Below, piece after piece: positions 35,988-48,140 of a stretch of DNA of 64,000 bases. How positions within the stretch are numbered: position 1 is the first letter of the stretch; each line of letters starts with the position of its first letter. This stretch comes from Thiohalocapsa sp. Lineage in GTDB: Bacteria; Pseudomonadota; Gammaproteobacteria; Chromatiales; Chromatiaceae. The notes under the pieces were generated by a model. That model ran no database searches, was not told the DNA's origin, and saw only the letters and a program-made list of their open reading frames with translations. The DNA is taken from contig JAIPFF010000007.1 in NCBI GenBank assembly GCA_021736785.1, positions 62,001-126,000 on the forward strand, in the 5' to 3' direction. The position numbers and the translations under genes are program-made.

Positions 35988-36227
35988 AATCCCTCCCCGG
36001 TATGACATTTTTGCAATCGAAGGCGGCTACGCAACAAAGCATATATGAACGTGGTACGAAACGCGAATGTCCAGTGGCGTTACATACGCCGAGGGGTCGC
36101 CGTCGGCAACCCTGCGGTGGGCGTGTCTTTTCCTCGCAACTAAAGATGTCGGGCAGCAGATGGCGGGCAGCGCTGCTGCAGCGCTCGCGACAATCCTCGG
36201 TGGGCTGTCGGGGGTGCCGGGAGACTC

Positions 36228-37211
36228 TCAGACCTCGGAGACAACTTTATCGTAAAAGCCGAGGAAATCATCCGGTGTGGGGCCTTCGCGCCATTCGATC
36301 GCCGAGCGCGGATGCTGATTGAGCTGCCCGGTGATGTTGTAGGGCAGCAGCGGCCCCCATTCGATCTCGCGGCGAAGCGCCAGCATATGATGCTGTATGA
36401 CCTCGATAATCGGGCGCACATCGAATTTGGGGTTGCGCAGGAATCCCAGCAGCAGCTCGGTATGGCAGTTGCCGGCGCCGCGGCCGAAGCCGTAGATGGT
36501 GGAGTCGACCCGGTTGCAGCCGAGGATGATGGCCTCGATGGTGTTGGCGAACGCCAGCTGCAGGTTGTTGTGGGCGTGGATGCCGATCTCTTTGCCGGTG
36601 CCCTCGAGGGCGGCGGCGTACTTGTGGTAAAGCCGGTCGATCTGCTCCCGGTAGAGATGGCCGAAGCTGTCGACGATCACCATGGTGCTGGCCGGCGTGT
36701 CGGCGATGGCCTCGAGCACCGTGTCGATCTCGGTCTCGGTGATGTTGGAGACCGCCATCAGGTTGGCCGTGGTCTCGTAGCCCAGTTCCGCGCTGCGGCG
36801 GATCATGTCGACGGCCTCCGAGACCTGGTGCGCGTAAAACGCCACGCGGATCATGCTGAGCGGGCTGTCGGCGGCCGGCACGATGTCGGTCTCCCAATCG
36901 CTCTTGCCGGCGTCGGCCATTGCGGCGAGCTTGAGTCCGGTCTTCTCGGCGTCGTGATCGCCGACCACCCGCCGCAGGTCGGCCTCGTCGCAGTGGCGCC
37001 ACGGCCCGAACTTCTCGACCGGAAAGGTCTTTTTCGAGTTCTTGTAGCCGATTTCCATGTAGTCGACGCCGGCGGCGATGCAAGCGTCGTAGACGGCACG
37101 GACGAAATCGTCGCCGAAGCGATGCGCGTTGACCAAGCCCCCGTCTCGAACCGTGCAGTCGAGCACCTTGAGCGCCGGGCGATAGGTGATCCAAGGGGCC
37201 TTGTCGGACAT
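36228..37211 (-). CDS. DRE-TIM metallolyase family aldolase-like protein
   Basis: 327 residues from ATG 37211 (GGAG 8 bases upstream). TIM-barrel of the HMG-CoA lyase/isopropylmalate synthase/4-hydroxy-2-oxovalerate aldolase superfamily. The first strand VLDCTVRDGGLVN (16-28) carries the metal and catalytic Asp-x-Thr-x-Arg-Asp, and HAHNN near residue 210 gives the two metal His. GAGNCHTELLLGFL follows. There is no C-terminal regulatory domain, so it is closer to the aldolase branch than to LeuA. Likely makes or breaks a carbon-carbon bond next to a 2-oxo acid. The true substrate is unknown; no partner acylating dehydrogenase is nearby. S1-protein gene lies 147 bases upstream. Confidence 0.85.
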   Translation of the reverse strand: MSDKAPWITYRPALKVLDCTVRDGGLVNAHRFGDDFVRAVYDACIAAGVDYMEIGYKNSKKTFPVEKFGPWRHCDEADLRRVVGDHDAEKTGLKLAAMADAGKSDWETDIVPAADSPLSMIRVAFYAHQVSEAVDMIRRSAELGYETTANLMAVSNITETEIDTVLEAIADTPASTMVIVDSFGHLYREQIDRLYHKYAAALEGTGKEIGIHAHNNLQLAFANTIEAIILGCNRVDSTIYGFGRGAGNCHTELLLGFLRNPKFDVRPIIEVIQHHMLALRREIEWGPLLPYNITGQLNQHPRSAIEWREGPTPDDFLGFYDKVVSEV

Positions 37212-37358
37212 CGATGTTCTCCGCGCTTGATGTTGGCCCGACATTGTGGCCAACGAGGCGGCGCTCGGGCATTGTCATCGGTCAGCTAATCGGGCCGTTC
37301 CCCCGGTCGCGCCGCCGGATCCATACAAGTCCGGCGCGCCCGTGGCGCCGGCCGCGTG

Positions 37359-38561
37359 TCAGCCTTTGTGCTGTTTGTCCATTTGCGCCTTGAGCAAATC
37401 GCCGAGGGAGCCGAGACCGTCGTCGTCTTTCGCCGGGCGTGCCGGCGCCTGCTGGACCTCGGCGGGTCCGCTGTCCGGATCCAGCGACAGCCCGATGCGG
37501 CGTCGCTCGCCATCCACCTGAAGCACGGTGACTTCCACTGTCTGACCGGTGCGCAGCACCTCGTCGGGATGGTTGATGCGTCGCCCGGCACCGAGCTCGC
37601 TGACATGCACCATGCCCTCGAGTCCAGGTTCCAGCTCGACGAATGCGCCGAACGGCTGAGTGCGCGTCACCTTGCCGTTGATCCGGGTTCCCGGCCGATA
37701 GCGGCTGGCGGCGTCGCTCCAGGGATCCTTGGCGAGTGCGCGGATCGACAACGCGATCTTTTCCGGGCGCTTTGGGTTACCGGTCTGCTCGATGCGAAGC
37801 ACCGCGACTTCCACCTGCTGGCCGACGTGCAGCACCTCTTGAGGGTGTCCGACACGCCCCAGCGCAAGCTCGCTGACATGCACCATACCCTCGACACCGC
37901 CGAGGTCGACGAAGGCGCCGAATTCCTTCATGCCGGTTACGGTGCCGGTCATGACCGCGCCCTCTTTCAGCGACTCGCGCGTCTCCGCCGCCAGCACCGC
38001 TTGTTGCTCTTCGAGCAGCGCACGGCGCGAGACGACCAAATTGACGCGCCGCCCGCCCTCGAACTTGGTGATGCGGAAGGCGTGATGCTGTCCGACCAGG
38101 GAGGATAAGTCCTCGACGAAGCGTATGTCCGCCTGCGAGGCCGGGCAGAAGGCTCGATGGCCGGCAATCTGTACCTCGAGCCCGCCCTTGATGGCGCCGG
38201 TAATCGTGCCTTCCACCGGCAGCCCCTGCCGGTAGGCGTCTTCGAGCTCGGCGCCGCCGTGCACTTGCCTTCCGTGTCGGCCGCCCAGCACGATGGCGCC
38301 GGTTTCGGCGTCGACGCTCGCGACGACGGCCTCCACCGGGTCGCCGACCGCGACCGTGACATTGCCTTCGGCGTCTTTCAGGTTCTCGATGTCGATGCTC
38401 GCCTCGGCCTTCGCGCCGATGTCGACGAACACCTGCTCGCTGCCGACCGCGACGACCTTGCCCTGGATCCGCTCGCCGACCCGGGGCTCCGCCGTATCGC
38501 CGTCGCCCACCGTTCGTTCGAGCTCGCGCATCAGCGCTTCGAAATCATTTTCGTCAGTCAT
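37359..38561 (-). CDS. RNA-binding protein with four S1 domains
   Basis: 400 residues from ATG 38561. Four S1 beta-barrels follow a short acidic N-terminus: VGERIQGKVVAVGSEQVFVDIG, GLPVEGTITGAIKGGLEVQIAG, LKEGAVMTGTVTGMKEFGAFVDLG and YRPGTRINGKVTRTQPFGAFVELEPG. The third and fourth are canonical (GMVHVSEL in both), the first two more like the ribosome-binding pair of RpsA. It is shorter than RpsA (usually about 550 residues with six domains), so it is an S1-like paralog, perhaps acting in translation or RNA turnover. Its start overlaps the end of the upstream unknown gene by 8 bases, so the two are coupled. Confidence 0.85.
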   Translation of the reverse strand: MTDENDFEALMRELERTVGDGDTAEPRVGERIQGKVVAVGSEQVFVDIGAKAEASIDIENLKDAEGNVTVAVGDPVEAVVASVDAETGAIVLGGRHGRQVHGGAELEDAYRQGLPVEGTITGAIKGGLEVQIAGHRAFCPASQADIRFVEDLSSLVGQHHAFRITKFEGGRRVNLVVSRRALLEEQQAVLAAETRESLKEGAVMTGTVTGMKEFGAFVDLGGVEGMVHVSELALGRVGHPQEVLHVGQQVEVAVLRIEQTGNPKRPEKIALSIRALAKDPWSDAASRYRPGTRINGKVTRTQPFGAFVELEPGLEGMVHVSELGAGRRINHPDEVLRTGQTVEVTVLQVDGERRRIGLSLDPDSGPAEVQQAPARPAKDDDGLGSLGDLLKAQMDKQHKG

Positions 38562-38988
38562 CGTGCTGCGGGGCCTGTCCAGGGGCCGGTCTGGGTTCGC
38601 GGGATTCGGAAGAAACGGGTTGCTCCGGGGCCGGCGCGTCGTCGCCCGGTGCGTGATCGGTGACCGGCACCGCGACCAGGCGGCCGAGCTCGCCTCGGTA
38701 GTCGACGAAATCGCGCAAATGTGCGCCGAGTCGCGCGGCGAGCTCGTTATCGTCGGCATCATGGCGGTCGTGAGCGCGGGCGATGGCCAGGTCGGGCGCG
38801 ACCATTTCGACGGCGATGTAGGCAAGCAGTCCTTCTGCAATCAGTTGGGTTGCCTGCGCTCGCCAATGCGGCGTCTGCGTATCCAGGGCGTCTTGCTCGG
38901 CAGGCTGCAGGGTACCCGACTGCTCTGCGGCCCAAGCATCGACGATGCGGCGGATCCGGTCCGGTTCGGTGGGGGGCGTGACGCTCAT
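38554..38988 (-). CDS. Hypothetical protein coupled to the S1-domain gene
   Basis: 144 residues from ATG 38988. Not recognised. The first 100 residues look like a compact helical domain (RIRRIVDAWAAEQ, WRAQATQLIAEGLLAYIAVEMVAPDLAIARAHDRHDADDNELAARLGAHLRDFVDYRGELG), the last 40 are Pro/Glu/Ala-rich and probably disordered. No signal peptide. Its stop lies inside the start of the S1 gene, which suggests related roles. The frame continues open to 39381, but that part looks non-coding. Confidence 0.6.
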   Translation of the reverse strand: MSVTPPTEPDRIRRIVDAWAAEQSGTLQPAEQDALDTQTPHWRAQATQLIAEGLLAYIAVEMVAPDLAIARAHDRHDADDNELAARLGAHLRDFVDYRGELGRLVAVPVTDHAPGDDAPAPEQPVSSESREPRPAPGQAPQHDD

Positions 38989-39386
38989 GAGACTGCCGTC
39001 GATGGGCTCGGGAGCCGGCGGCCATTCGGCCGACGCGAGCCGCGATTCTAGCCGGCCCTGGATGACAGGGCCAGCGCAGTTGTCGGATGGTTGCGATCCA
39101 GGGCATCGGCGGCCGAAAGTCCGTCGCTGCCCGGGCCTGCCGCGGTGCTCGCGTCGCGCGCTCGGGTTTTGCCCGGCCGCGGCCGGGATCGGGCTTGATT
39201 CCGCGCGGCTTTGCTGCTCACCTTGGCGGCGTTCGAGCATCGGCGATGCCGGGCAATCGTGTATGAAGAGCGCGAGGCGGACCGCCGCCGGCGAGTGAGG
39301 ATGCTGCGCCGCAGCATCGCTTTGCAGTGCCGGGCTGTCGGGCGAAGGCGCAACGCGTTCCGGTTCACGGTTCGCGTCCAAACCGA
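38989..39386. other. Gap between divergent genes, no supported product
   Basis: The divergent region between the unknown/S1 pair (minus) and the RND pump (plus). Open minus-strand frames across it (for example an extension of the 144-residue protein) are rich in Arg, Ser and Pro and match nothing I know; a decayed small gene cannot be excluded. The right end turns sharply AT-rich where the pump promoter begins. Confidence 0.45.
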
Positions 39387-39428
39387 TTGAAAAATCGATA
39401 AAATCTGTTAATATTAGGATATTCTAAT
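39387..39428 (+). promoter_or_regulatory. Sigma-70-like promoter with overlapping operator for the RND pump
   Basis: TTGAAA (39387-39392), 16 bases, TAATAT (39409-39414) match sigma-70 -35 and -10 elements well. ATTAG (39413-39417), GATATT, CTAAT (39424-39428) is an inverted repeat that covers the end of the -10 and the expected start site. This is the usual position for a repressor, for example of the ArsR or MarR kind. The stretch is strikingly AT-rich for this genome. The adaptor ATG is at 39451. Confidence 0.65.
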
Positions 39429-39450
39429 TTACTAACCGGAAATTTTTGCC

Positions 39451-40540
39451 ATGTTCAACATCGAGTTGATTCGCATGCCGGTGCTGGCCGCTGCGCTGAT
39501 GGCGGCGTCATCTGTCGGCAGCCTCGCCATGGCCGCGGGCGCGGCGGAGGCCGACGAGCTTGCAACGGCAACCGCCTCTTACCGCACCGTACCCCGGGAG
39601 TATCGCCTCGACGGCGTTGTCGAGGCCATCAAGCGCAGTACCGTCTCCGCACAGACGCAGGGTCAGGTCGAGGAAATTTTTTACGACGTCGACGATTTCG
39701 TGAATAAGGGCGACCTTCTCGCGCGGCTGCGCGACACCGAGCACCGCGCCCGTGTGGCCGGCGCCGCCGCCGACCTGAAGTCCGCGTCGGCCGAGTTGGA
39801 GCAGGCGCGCGATGAGTACTCGCGCGTCGAGGGGCTCTATAAGCAGAAGAATGTCTCCGACTCCGCGATGGATAAGGCCACCGCGGATCTCAAGGGCGCG
39901 CAAGCGCGCCTGGAAGCCGCTCAGGCCGGGTTGGAGCAAGCCCGGGAGCAGTTGGACTATACGCAGATTCGCGCACCCTATTCCGGCATCGTCACGCACC
40001 GGCACGTCGAGGCCGGGGAGATCGCGAGCCCGGGCCAGCAGATTATGAGCGGCATCTCGCTGGAGGAACTGCGCGTCATCGTCGATGTGCCCCAAAGCGT
40101 CATCCCCTCCGTCCGCGAGGCGGGCGAGGTGAACATCTATTTGCCGAACGGCGAGGTCGCCGAGGCCGGGCGTATCACGGTGTTCCCTTTTGCGGATCTC
40201 GGCTCCAACACCTTCAAGGTCAGGGTTGACCTGCCGCAGCGTGCCGAGGGCCTGTTCCCCGGCATGTTCGTCAAGACCGGCATCGTCACCGGCAAGAAAG
40301 AGGAGCTGACGGTGCCGAAGGAGGCCGTGGTGTATCGCTCCGAGGTCACCGGCGTCTATGTCGTCGATGCAAGCGGCGACATCTCGCTGCGGCAGATCCG
40401 CATCGGCCGCGTGCTGAACGGCGAGGTGGTCGTGCTGTCCGGGCTGACCGACGGCGAGCGCGTCGCGCTGGACCCCATCGCCGCCGGCGTCGCGCTGAAG
40501 GCGCAAGCGCAGGCGCGCCTGACCGGCGGGGAGCACAAGG

Positions 40541-40548
<8 letters not shown>
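39451..40548 (+). CDS. RND efflux periplasmic adaptor subunit
   Basis: 365 residues. Export signal at the N-terminus (PVLAAALMAASSVGSLAMAAG) without a lipobox Cys. Then the adaptor pattern: lipoyl half TVSAQTQGQVEEIFYDVDDFVNKGDLLARL, a helical hairpin (about 90-165, AAADLKSASAELEQARDEYSRVEGLYKQKNVSD onward), second lipoyl half YTQIRAPYSGIVTHRHVEAGEIASPGQ, beta barrel (IYLPNG to GMFVKTGI) and membrane-proximal domain. It joins the pump to an outer-membrane channel; no TolC-like gene follows. Its stop overlaps the start of the pump gene by 8 bases. Confidence 0.92.
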
Positions 40549-43837
<3,289 letters not shown>

Positions 43838-44039
43838 GCCGGTCCGTCGCGCGCGGCGCGGCAGGGGCGTCGGAAGCGGTCGGTCAAGGACTGGCGCGGC
43901 CGCTTGCCGTGCACGGCGGCGGGGATTGGGATGTCATCGCCGCCGATGCGGTCGATGCGGTCGATGGTGCGGTAGGCGTAGACGAAATACTCACGAACGG
44001 CGGTGTGCCGAGCTCGGGAGCCACGCTTGCCATGTCCGA

Positions 44040-44065
44040 ACAGCGGCGGTCGTTGCCGCCGCTGT
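44040..44065. terminator. Hairpin between convergent genes
   Basis: ACAGCGGCGG (44040-44049), loop TCGTTG, CCGCCGCTGT (44056-44065): a perfect 10-base stem between the RND pump (plus) and the PepSY gene (minus). No T-run. Confidence 0.55.
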
Positions 44066-44090
44066 CTGTCGGTGCATCAGGTCACCGTAA

Positions 44091-44597
44091 TCAGTCGCGG
44101 CTGATCCGCATCACGCGGCCGTTCAGTGCATTGATGATGACCTCGAAGACCCCGTCCCTGTTGCGGACGTCCACCTCGAAGCGCGTGCCGTTGCGCTGTC
44201 TGTTCGAGCTGAGCCGGATTTCCGCCTCGACCACGCTCGCGCCGGGGCCCTTCGCCCGCAAGGCCCTCCTCGAAGCCTGGAGGAGCGACAGGCGAGCCCG
44301 CTGCAGCGCGGCGTCGACCCGTTGGGCCCGTCGGGGCTGATCATAGCGTTCCCACTCGATCAGGCGTCCGCTGCGGGCGTCGAACACGGCCTCGAAGATC
44401 TCTCCGCCGCTCAGGACCTCGACCTCGTAGTAGCTTCGTCCATCTTCCCGATAGCGCTCGGCCTCGAATGCCTCGCCGCCGAACTGGCTCTCGGCGGCGG
44501 TGATGGCGCCCAGGAACGTCATCGGGCCGGAGGCATGGGCGAGTCCGGAAGCGAACAAGCCGGTGGCCAGAATCGCTGAAAGCATGTGCTTGGTCAT
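44091..44597 (-). CDS. Secreted PepSY-domain protein
   Basis: 168 residues from ATG 44597, which has GAGG 9 bases upstream; a TTG at 44612 is in frame. Signal peptide MTKHMLSAILATGLFASGLAHAS. Two PepSY-type units follow: FLGAITAAESQFGGEAFEAERYREDGRSYYEVEVLSGGEIFEAVFDARSGRLIE, and SRNRQ-like second unit ending TRFEVDVRNRDGVFEVIINALNGRVMRIS. PepSY proteins are small periplasmic inhibitors or binding modules, here possibly metal- or stress-linked. Convergent with the RND pump. No two-component pair adjoins it. Confidence 0.85.
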   Translation of the reverse strand: MTKHMLSAILATGLFASGLAHASGPMTFLGAITAAESQFGGEAFEAERYREDGRSYYEVEVLSGGEIFEAVFDARSGRLIEWERYDQPRRAQRVDAALQRARLSLLQASRRALRAKGPGASVVEAEIRLSSNRQRNGTRFEVDVRNRDGVFEVIINALNGRVMRISRD

Positions 44598-45111
44598 AGT
44601 GTGCAACCTCAATCGACTTAACGTACGCGTGATACTGAATTCGCGGGAGGCTTGTGTATTCTTGTCGGAGCGCCCCCGCCGAATCGAAGATGTGCGCCGA
44701 AAGGGCTTCTTTCACGCAAGATCGCTCAAGATTTTGATCGAAAAATACGATAAAGAAAGTCTTGAAAATGAAGTTCATACGGTTTCTTGTGAGAAAGAGA
44801 TCGACAAAACCGATGGCTTCGGGCCGGCCAACACCGGGCCGGATCCTCGACGGCCACCGGCCCATGCCAAGGCCTTTTAGCTGGCCGGTGCGTCGTCCTG
44901 GGTCGGTGTCGGCGTCCGGGTCTAGCCTGTCGGGGCGTTTGCGGCGCCGGGGCGCCTCACTCATCTGCCCGAATCGTGGACGAAGCGATCTCCTGTCGCG
45001 TCTAGCTGCCCCCGCCGTTCGCGCGGTCCGCTGCGGCGAGCACCCGCGCAGAAACCTTCCGGGGCGTTGCCCGGTCTCACTACTATCGTGTTATCAAGAC
45101 AGGTTGAATCG
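44598..45111. other. Divergent intergenic region with an AT-rich core
   Basis: About 510 bases between the PepSY gene (minus) and msrAB (plus). From about 44690 to 44820 it is noticeably AT-rich for this genome, as expected for promoters of one or both genes. Open frames crossing it have no recognisable product. I could not settle on a single promoter. Confidence 0.5.
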
Positions 45112-46374
45112 ATGTCGCCGATCAAGAAAGTGTTGCTGAGTGGGTTGATGATGGCGTTGCCGCTGCAGGCGCTCGCCACCACCGAATCCATCGTGCTGGG
45201 CATGGGTTGCTTCTGGGGCGCCGAAAAGCGCATGTCCGAGATTCCCGGCGTGCTCGATGTCGAATCCGGTTATGCCGGCGGCGATGCGAAGCGGGCGGAT
45301 TATCGAGATGTCCTGAATCTGGAAAAAGCCATCCGCAGCGGCAAGAGCGACGAGCGCAACCATGCCGAGGTCGTCAAGGTGACCTTCGACACGGACCGGG
45401 TCGGCCTGGAGCGGGTGTTGATCAAGTTCTGGGAGAACCACAATCCGACCCAGGGGGACCGTCAGGGCAACGACGTCGGCAGCAACTACCGCAGCGCCAT
45501 TTACACCACCGGCGACGAGCAGCGCCGCAGTGCGCTGAAGACCCGCGACACCTATCAGCAGGCGCTGACGGCGGCCGGTTACGGCCCCATCACGACCGAG
45601 ATTGCGCCGCTTCGCAACTACAACAGCGCAGAGGACTATCACCAGGACTATCTCAAGAAGAACCCGGACGGCTATTGCGGCCTCGGCGGCACAAAGGTGG
45701 CGTATCCGGGGGAGGCGGCGCAGCCGACGCCGGAGCGTCTCGACGCGAACGCGCTTGACGCCAAGCGCCAGCTGATCGTGTTCGAGGCCGAGGACTGCCC
45801 GTTCTGCAAGCAGTTCCGCGCCGAGGTCCTGGACGACTGGTCCTCGAAGGTGCCCGTCGTCAGCACTTTCAATCCGCAGCCGCCGGAAGGCTGGAAGCTG
45901 GAGAAGGCCTTGTTTGCGACGCCGACGATGGTGCTGTTCGAAAACGGCAAGGAGGTCTCGCGCTACACCGGCTACAAGGGCGACAAGGACCGCTTCTGGA
46001 AATGGCTCGGCTTTCAGATCCTGACCCCGGACCAAAAGCGGATTGCGTTCGAGCAGGGCACCGAGCGAGCCTTTACCGGCTCGCACCTGGACGAGAAGCG
46101 CCCCGGCTTCTTCGTCGACCCGATCACCGGCGCGCCGCTGTTCCGAAGCGACACGAAGTTCGAGAGCGGCACCGGCTGGCCGAGCTTCTTCAACCCGGTC
46201 GCGGGTGCGATCACGCTGCACGAGGATAACTCCCACGGCATGCGCCGCACCGAGGTCCGCAGTGCAAGCTCCGGTATCCACCTGGGGCATGTCTTCGATG
46301 ACGGCCCGCCGCCCACCGGCAAGCGCTATTGCATCAACGGCAATGTGCTGAGTTTCGTCCCCGATCCGCAGTGA
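45112..46374 (+). CDS. Periplasmic MsrA-thioredoxin-MsrB methionine sulfoxide reductase
   Basis: 420 residues from ATG 45112. Signal peptide MSPIKKVLLSGLMMALPLQALA sends it to the periplasm. MsrA (about 25-195) has the catalytic GMGCFWG with Cys33 and GNDVGSNYRSAIY. A thioredoxin-like middle (about 210-305) has Cys229-P-F-Cys232 and cis-Pro in FATPTMVLF. MsrB (about 305-420) has SGTGWPSFFNPV and catalytic Cys407 in RYCINGN; the usual zinc CxxC near FFVDPITGAPLF is absent. The three parts match those of Neisseria PilB but in a different order (there thioredoxin comes first). It repairs both sulfoxide forms of Met in exported proteins and carries its own reductant domain. Confidence 0.93.
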   Translation: MSPIKKVLLSGLMMALPLQALATTESIVLGMGCFWGAEKRMSEIPGVLDVESGYAGGDAKRADYRDVLNLEKAIRSGKSDERNHAEVVKVTFDTDRVGLERVLIKFWENHNPTQGDRQGNDVGSNYRSAIYTTGDEQRRSALKTRDTYQQALTAAGYGPITTEIAPLRNYNSAEDYHQDYLKKNPDGYCGLGGTKVAYPGEAAQPTPERLDANALDAKRQLIVFEAEDCPFCKQFRAEVLDDWSSKVPVVSTFNPQPPEGWKLEKALFATPTMVLFENGKEVSRYTGYKGDKDRFWKWLGFQILTPDQKRIAFEQGTERAFTGSHLDEKRPGFFVDPITGAPLFRSDTKFESGTGWPSFFNPVAGAITLHEDNSHGMRRTEVRSASSGIHLGHVFDDGPPPTGKRYCINGNVLSFVPDPQ

Positions 46375-46637
46375 AGCCGGCGCGACGCTGCAGGGGCGCC
46401 CGCCGGGCCGTGGGCGAGGTGAGCCTTGGACGAGGAGCCGAAAGCGGCGAACCGCCCGCGGGCGTGTCGCTCACGATTGCCGCCAGCCGCCCGGGATCCA
46501 GACCGGGATCCAGTGGCGTGTGATGTCGCTGCGGGTGCATTGACGCGGCCGGCATGTTGGTGACCGGTATGACGTTTCCGCCGGCGGGCCGGGCCAGCAT
46601 GCTCGCCCGATGCGGACTGACACGGTGGCGTGCGGAG
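46375..46637. other. Gap between convergent genes with a short tandem repeat
   Basis: About 260 bases between msrAB (plus) and selO (minus). CCGGGATCCAG is present twice, at 46491-46501 and 46503-46513. No clear terminator hairpin was found. Confidence 0.5.
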
Positions 46638-48140
46638 TCAGGTCCCGCAAAATGTCCGATGCACCACCTCTTGCGGCTGCGGCGGGCGACGGTATTCGGC
46701 CAGCGCATCGTGGTCGTCGAACGGGCGGGAGACCACTTGCAGCAGTTCGTCCAAGGGCGTTAAGTCCATGTCGTCCATCGCCGCGTCGATCGCCTGCTGT
46801 ACGCGGTGATTCCTGGGAATGTAGGCGGGATTGACGGCGCGCATCGCGGCGCTGCGCTGCGCGTCGGGTCGCGTCTCCAGGCTCAGCCGGGCGCGCCAGC
46901 GCTCGGCCCAGGGGTCGAATGCGTGCGGATCCGAAAATAAGGCTCGCACCGCGGCATCGCCCGCCGGGTCGTCCGCGGCGGTGTTGCTCAAGCCGCGGAA
47001 TGTGTTGGTAAAGTCCGCCTCTTGCTCGGCCATCTTCGTGAGCAGGTCCAGCACCAGATCGTCGTCGCCTTCGTGCATCTGCGCGAGGCCGATTTTCGCG
47101 CGCAGGCCGCCGAGGTAGGTCTGCTCGAAACTCGGGCCGTAGGCATCGAGCGCCGCGTGGGCCTGCTGTTTGGCCGTCTCCATGTCGTCGTCGAGCAGGG
47201 GCAGCAGGCAGTTGGCCAGCTGGGTCAGATTCCAAAAGCCGATCCGCGGCTGCTGGTCGTAGCCATAGCGCCCGCCCCGGTCGATGGAACTGTAGACCGT
47301 TTGCGGATGGTAGGTGTCCATAAAGGCACAGGGGCCGTAATCGATGGTCTCGCCGGAGACGGCCATATTGTCTGTATTCATGACGCCGTGAATGAAGCCC
47401 ACCAATAACCACTGCCCGATCAGCGCCGCCTGTCGCTCGACCACTGCTTGGAGCAGCGCTCGATAGGGGTTGTCGGCCTGCGCGCAGTCGGCATAATGGC
47501 GGGCGATGACATAGTCGGCCAGCGCGCGGACGCTATCGCGCTGGCCGCGGCGGGCGAAGTATTCGAACGTGCCGACGCGCACATGGCTGGCCGCCACACG
47601 GGTCAGCACCGCGCCGGGCTCGATGCGCTCGCGATAGACCGGCTCGCCTGTCGCGACCATCGCAAGCGCCCGCGTGGTCGGGATGCCGAGGCCGGCCATC
47701 GCTTCGCCCAGCACGTACTCGCGCAGCACTGGTCCGAGGGCGGCGCGCCCGTCTCCGGAGCGCGAAAAGGGCGTACGCCCGGCGCCTTTTAAATGAATAT
47801 CCCGGCGCAAGCCGTCCGGGCCGCTAATCTCGCCGAGCAGGACCGCGCGGCCGTCGCCGAGGCTGGGTACGAACTGTCCGAACTGGTGACCGGCGTAAGC
47901 CATGGCCAGCGGCTCGGCACCCTCGGGTACGCGGTTGCCGGCAAGCATCTCGATGCCGGCCGGTGACGACAGCGCATCCGCATCGAGCCCGAGCTGCTCC
48001 GCCAACGCCCGATTGATGCGGATCAGTGACGGAGACGCCACCGGCGTCGGCGCGATGCGCGCATAAAAGGTTTCCGGGAGAGTCGAGTAGCTGTTCGCCA
48101 ATCGAAGCGGCTCGCCTGCCGCCGTGTTCGCTGCTGTCAT
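46638..48140 (-). CDS. selO: Protein adenylyltransferase SelO (YdiU)
   Basis: 500 residues. Family motifs are clear: AYAGHQFGQFVPSLGDGRAVLLGE, HLKGAGRTPFSRSGDGRAALGPVLREYV, VRVGTFEYFA, and VMNTDNMAVSGETIDYGPCAFMD, which holds the catalytic Asp and metal ligands of this pseudokinase-fold enzyme. SelO transfers AMP to Ser/Thr/Tyr of other proteins and is linked to redox stress. The C-terminus ends TFCGT; the Cys takes the place of the selenocysteine of the human protein. Convergent with a methionine sulfoxide reductase, so two redox-repair genes lie side by side. Confidence 0.95.
   Translation of the reverse strand: MTAANTAAGEPLRLANSYSTLPETFYARIAPTPVASPSLIRINRALAEQLGLDADALSSPAGIEMLAGNRVPEGAEPLAMAYAGHQFGQFVPSLGDGRAVLLGEISGPDGLRRDIHLKGAGRTPFSRSGDGRAALGPVLREYVLGEAMAGLGIPTTRALAMVATGEPVYRERIEPGAVLTRVAASHVRVGTFEYFARRGQRDSVRALADYVIARHYADCAQADNPYRALLQAVVERQAALIGQWLLVGFIHGVMNTDNMAVSGETIDYGPCAFMDTYHPQTVYSSIDRGGRYGYDQQPRIGFWNLTQLANCLLPLLDDDMETAKQQAHAALDAYGPSFEQTYLGGLRAKIGLAQMHEGDDDLVLDLLTKMAEQEADFTNTFRGLSNTAADDPAGDAAVRALFSDPHAFDPWAERWRARLSLETRPDAQRSAAMRAVNPAYIPRNHRVQQAIDAAMDDMDLTPLDELLQVVSRPFDDHDALAEYRRPPQPQEVVHRTFCGT

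Noticed and set aside
39048-39368. Minus-strand frame of 106 codons before the RND promoter
   Set aside because: Arg/Ser-rich translation, no ribosome site, no match; kept only as a possible decayed gene.
46491-46513. Tandem CCGGGATCCAG copies as an attachment site or IS end
   Set aside because: Only two short copies, no recombinase or transposase, no second site at a distance.
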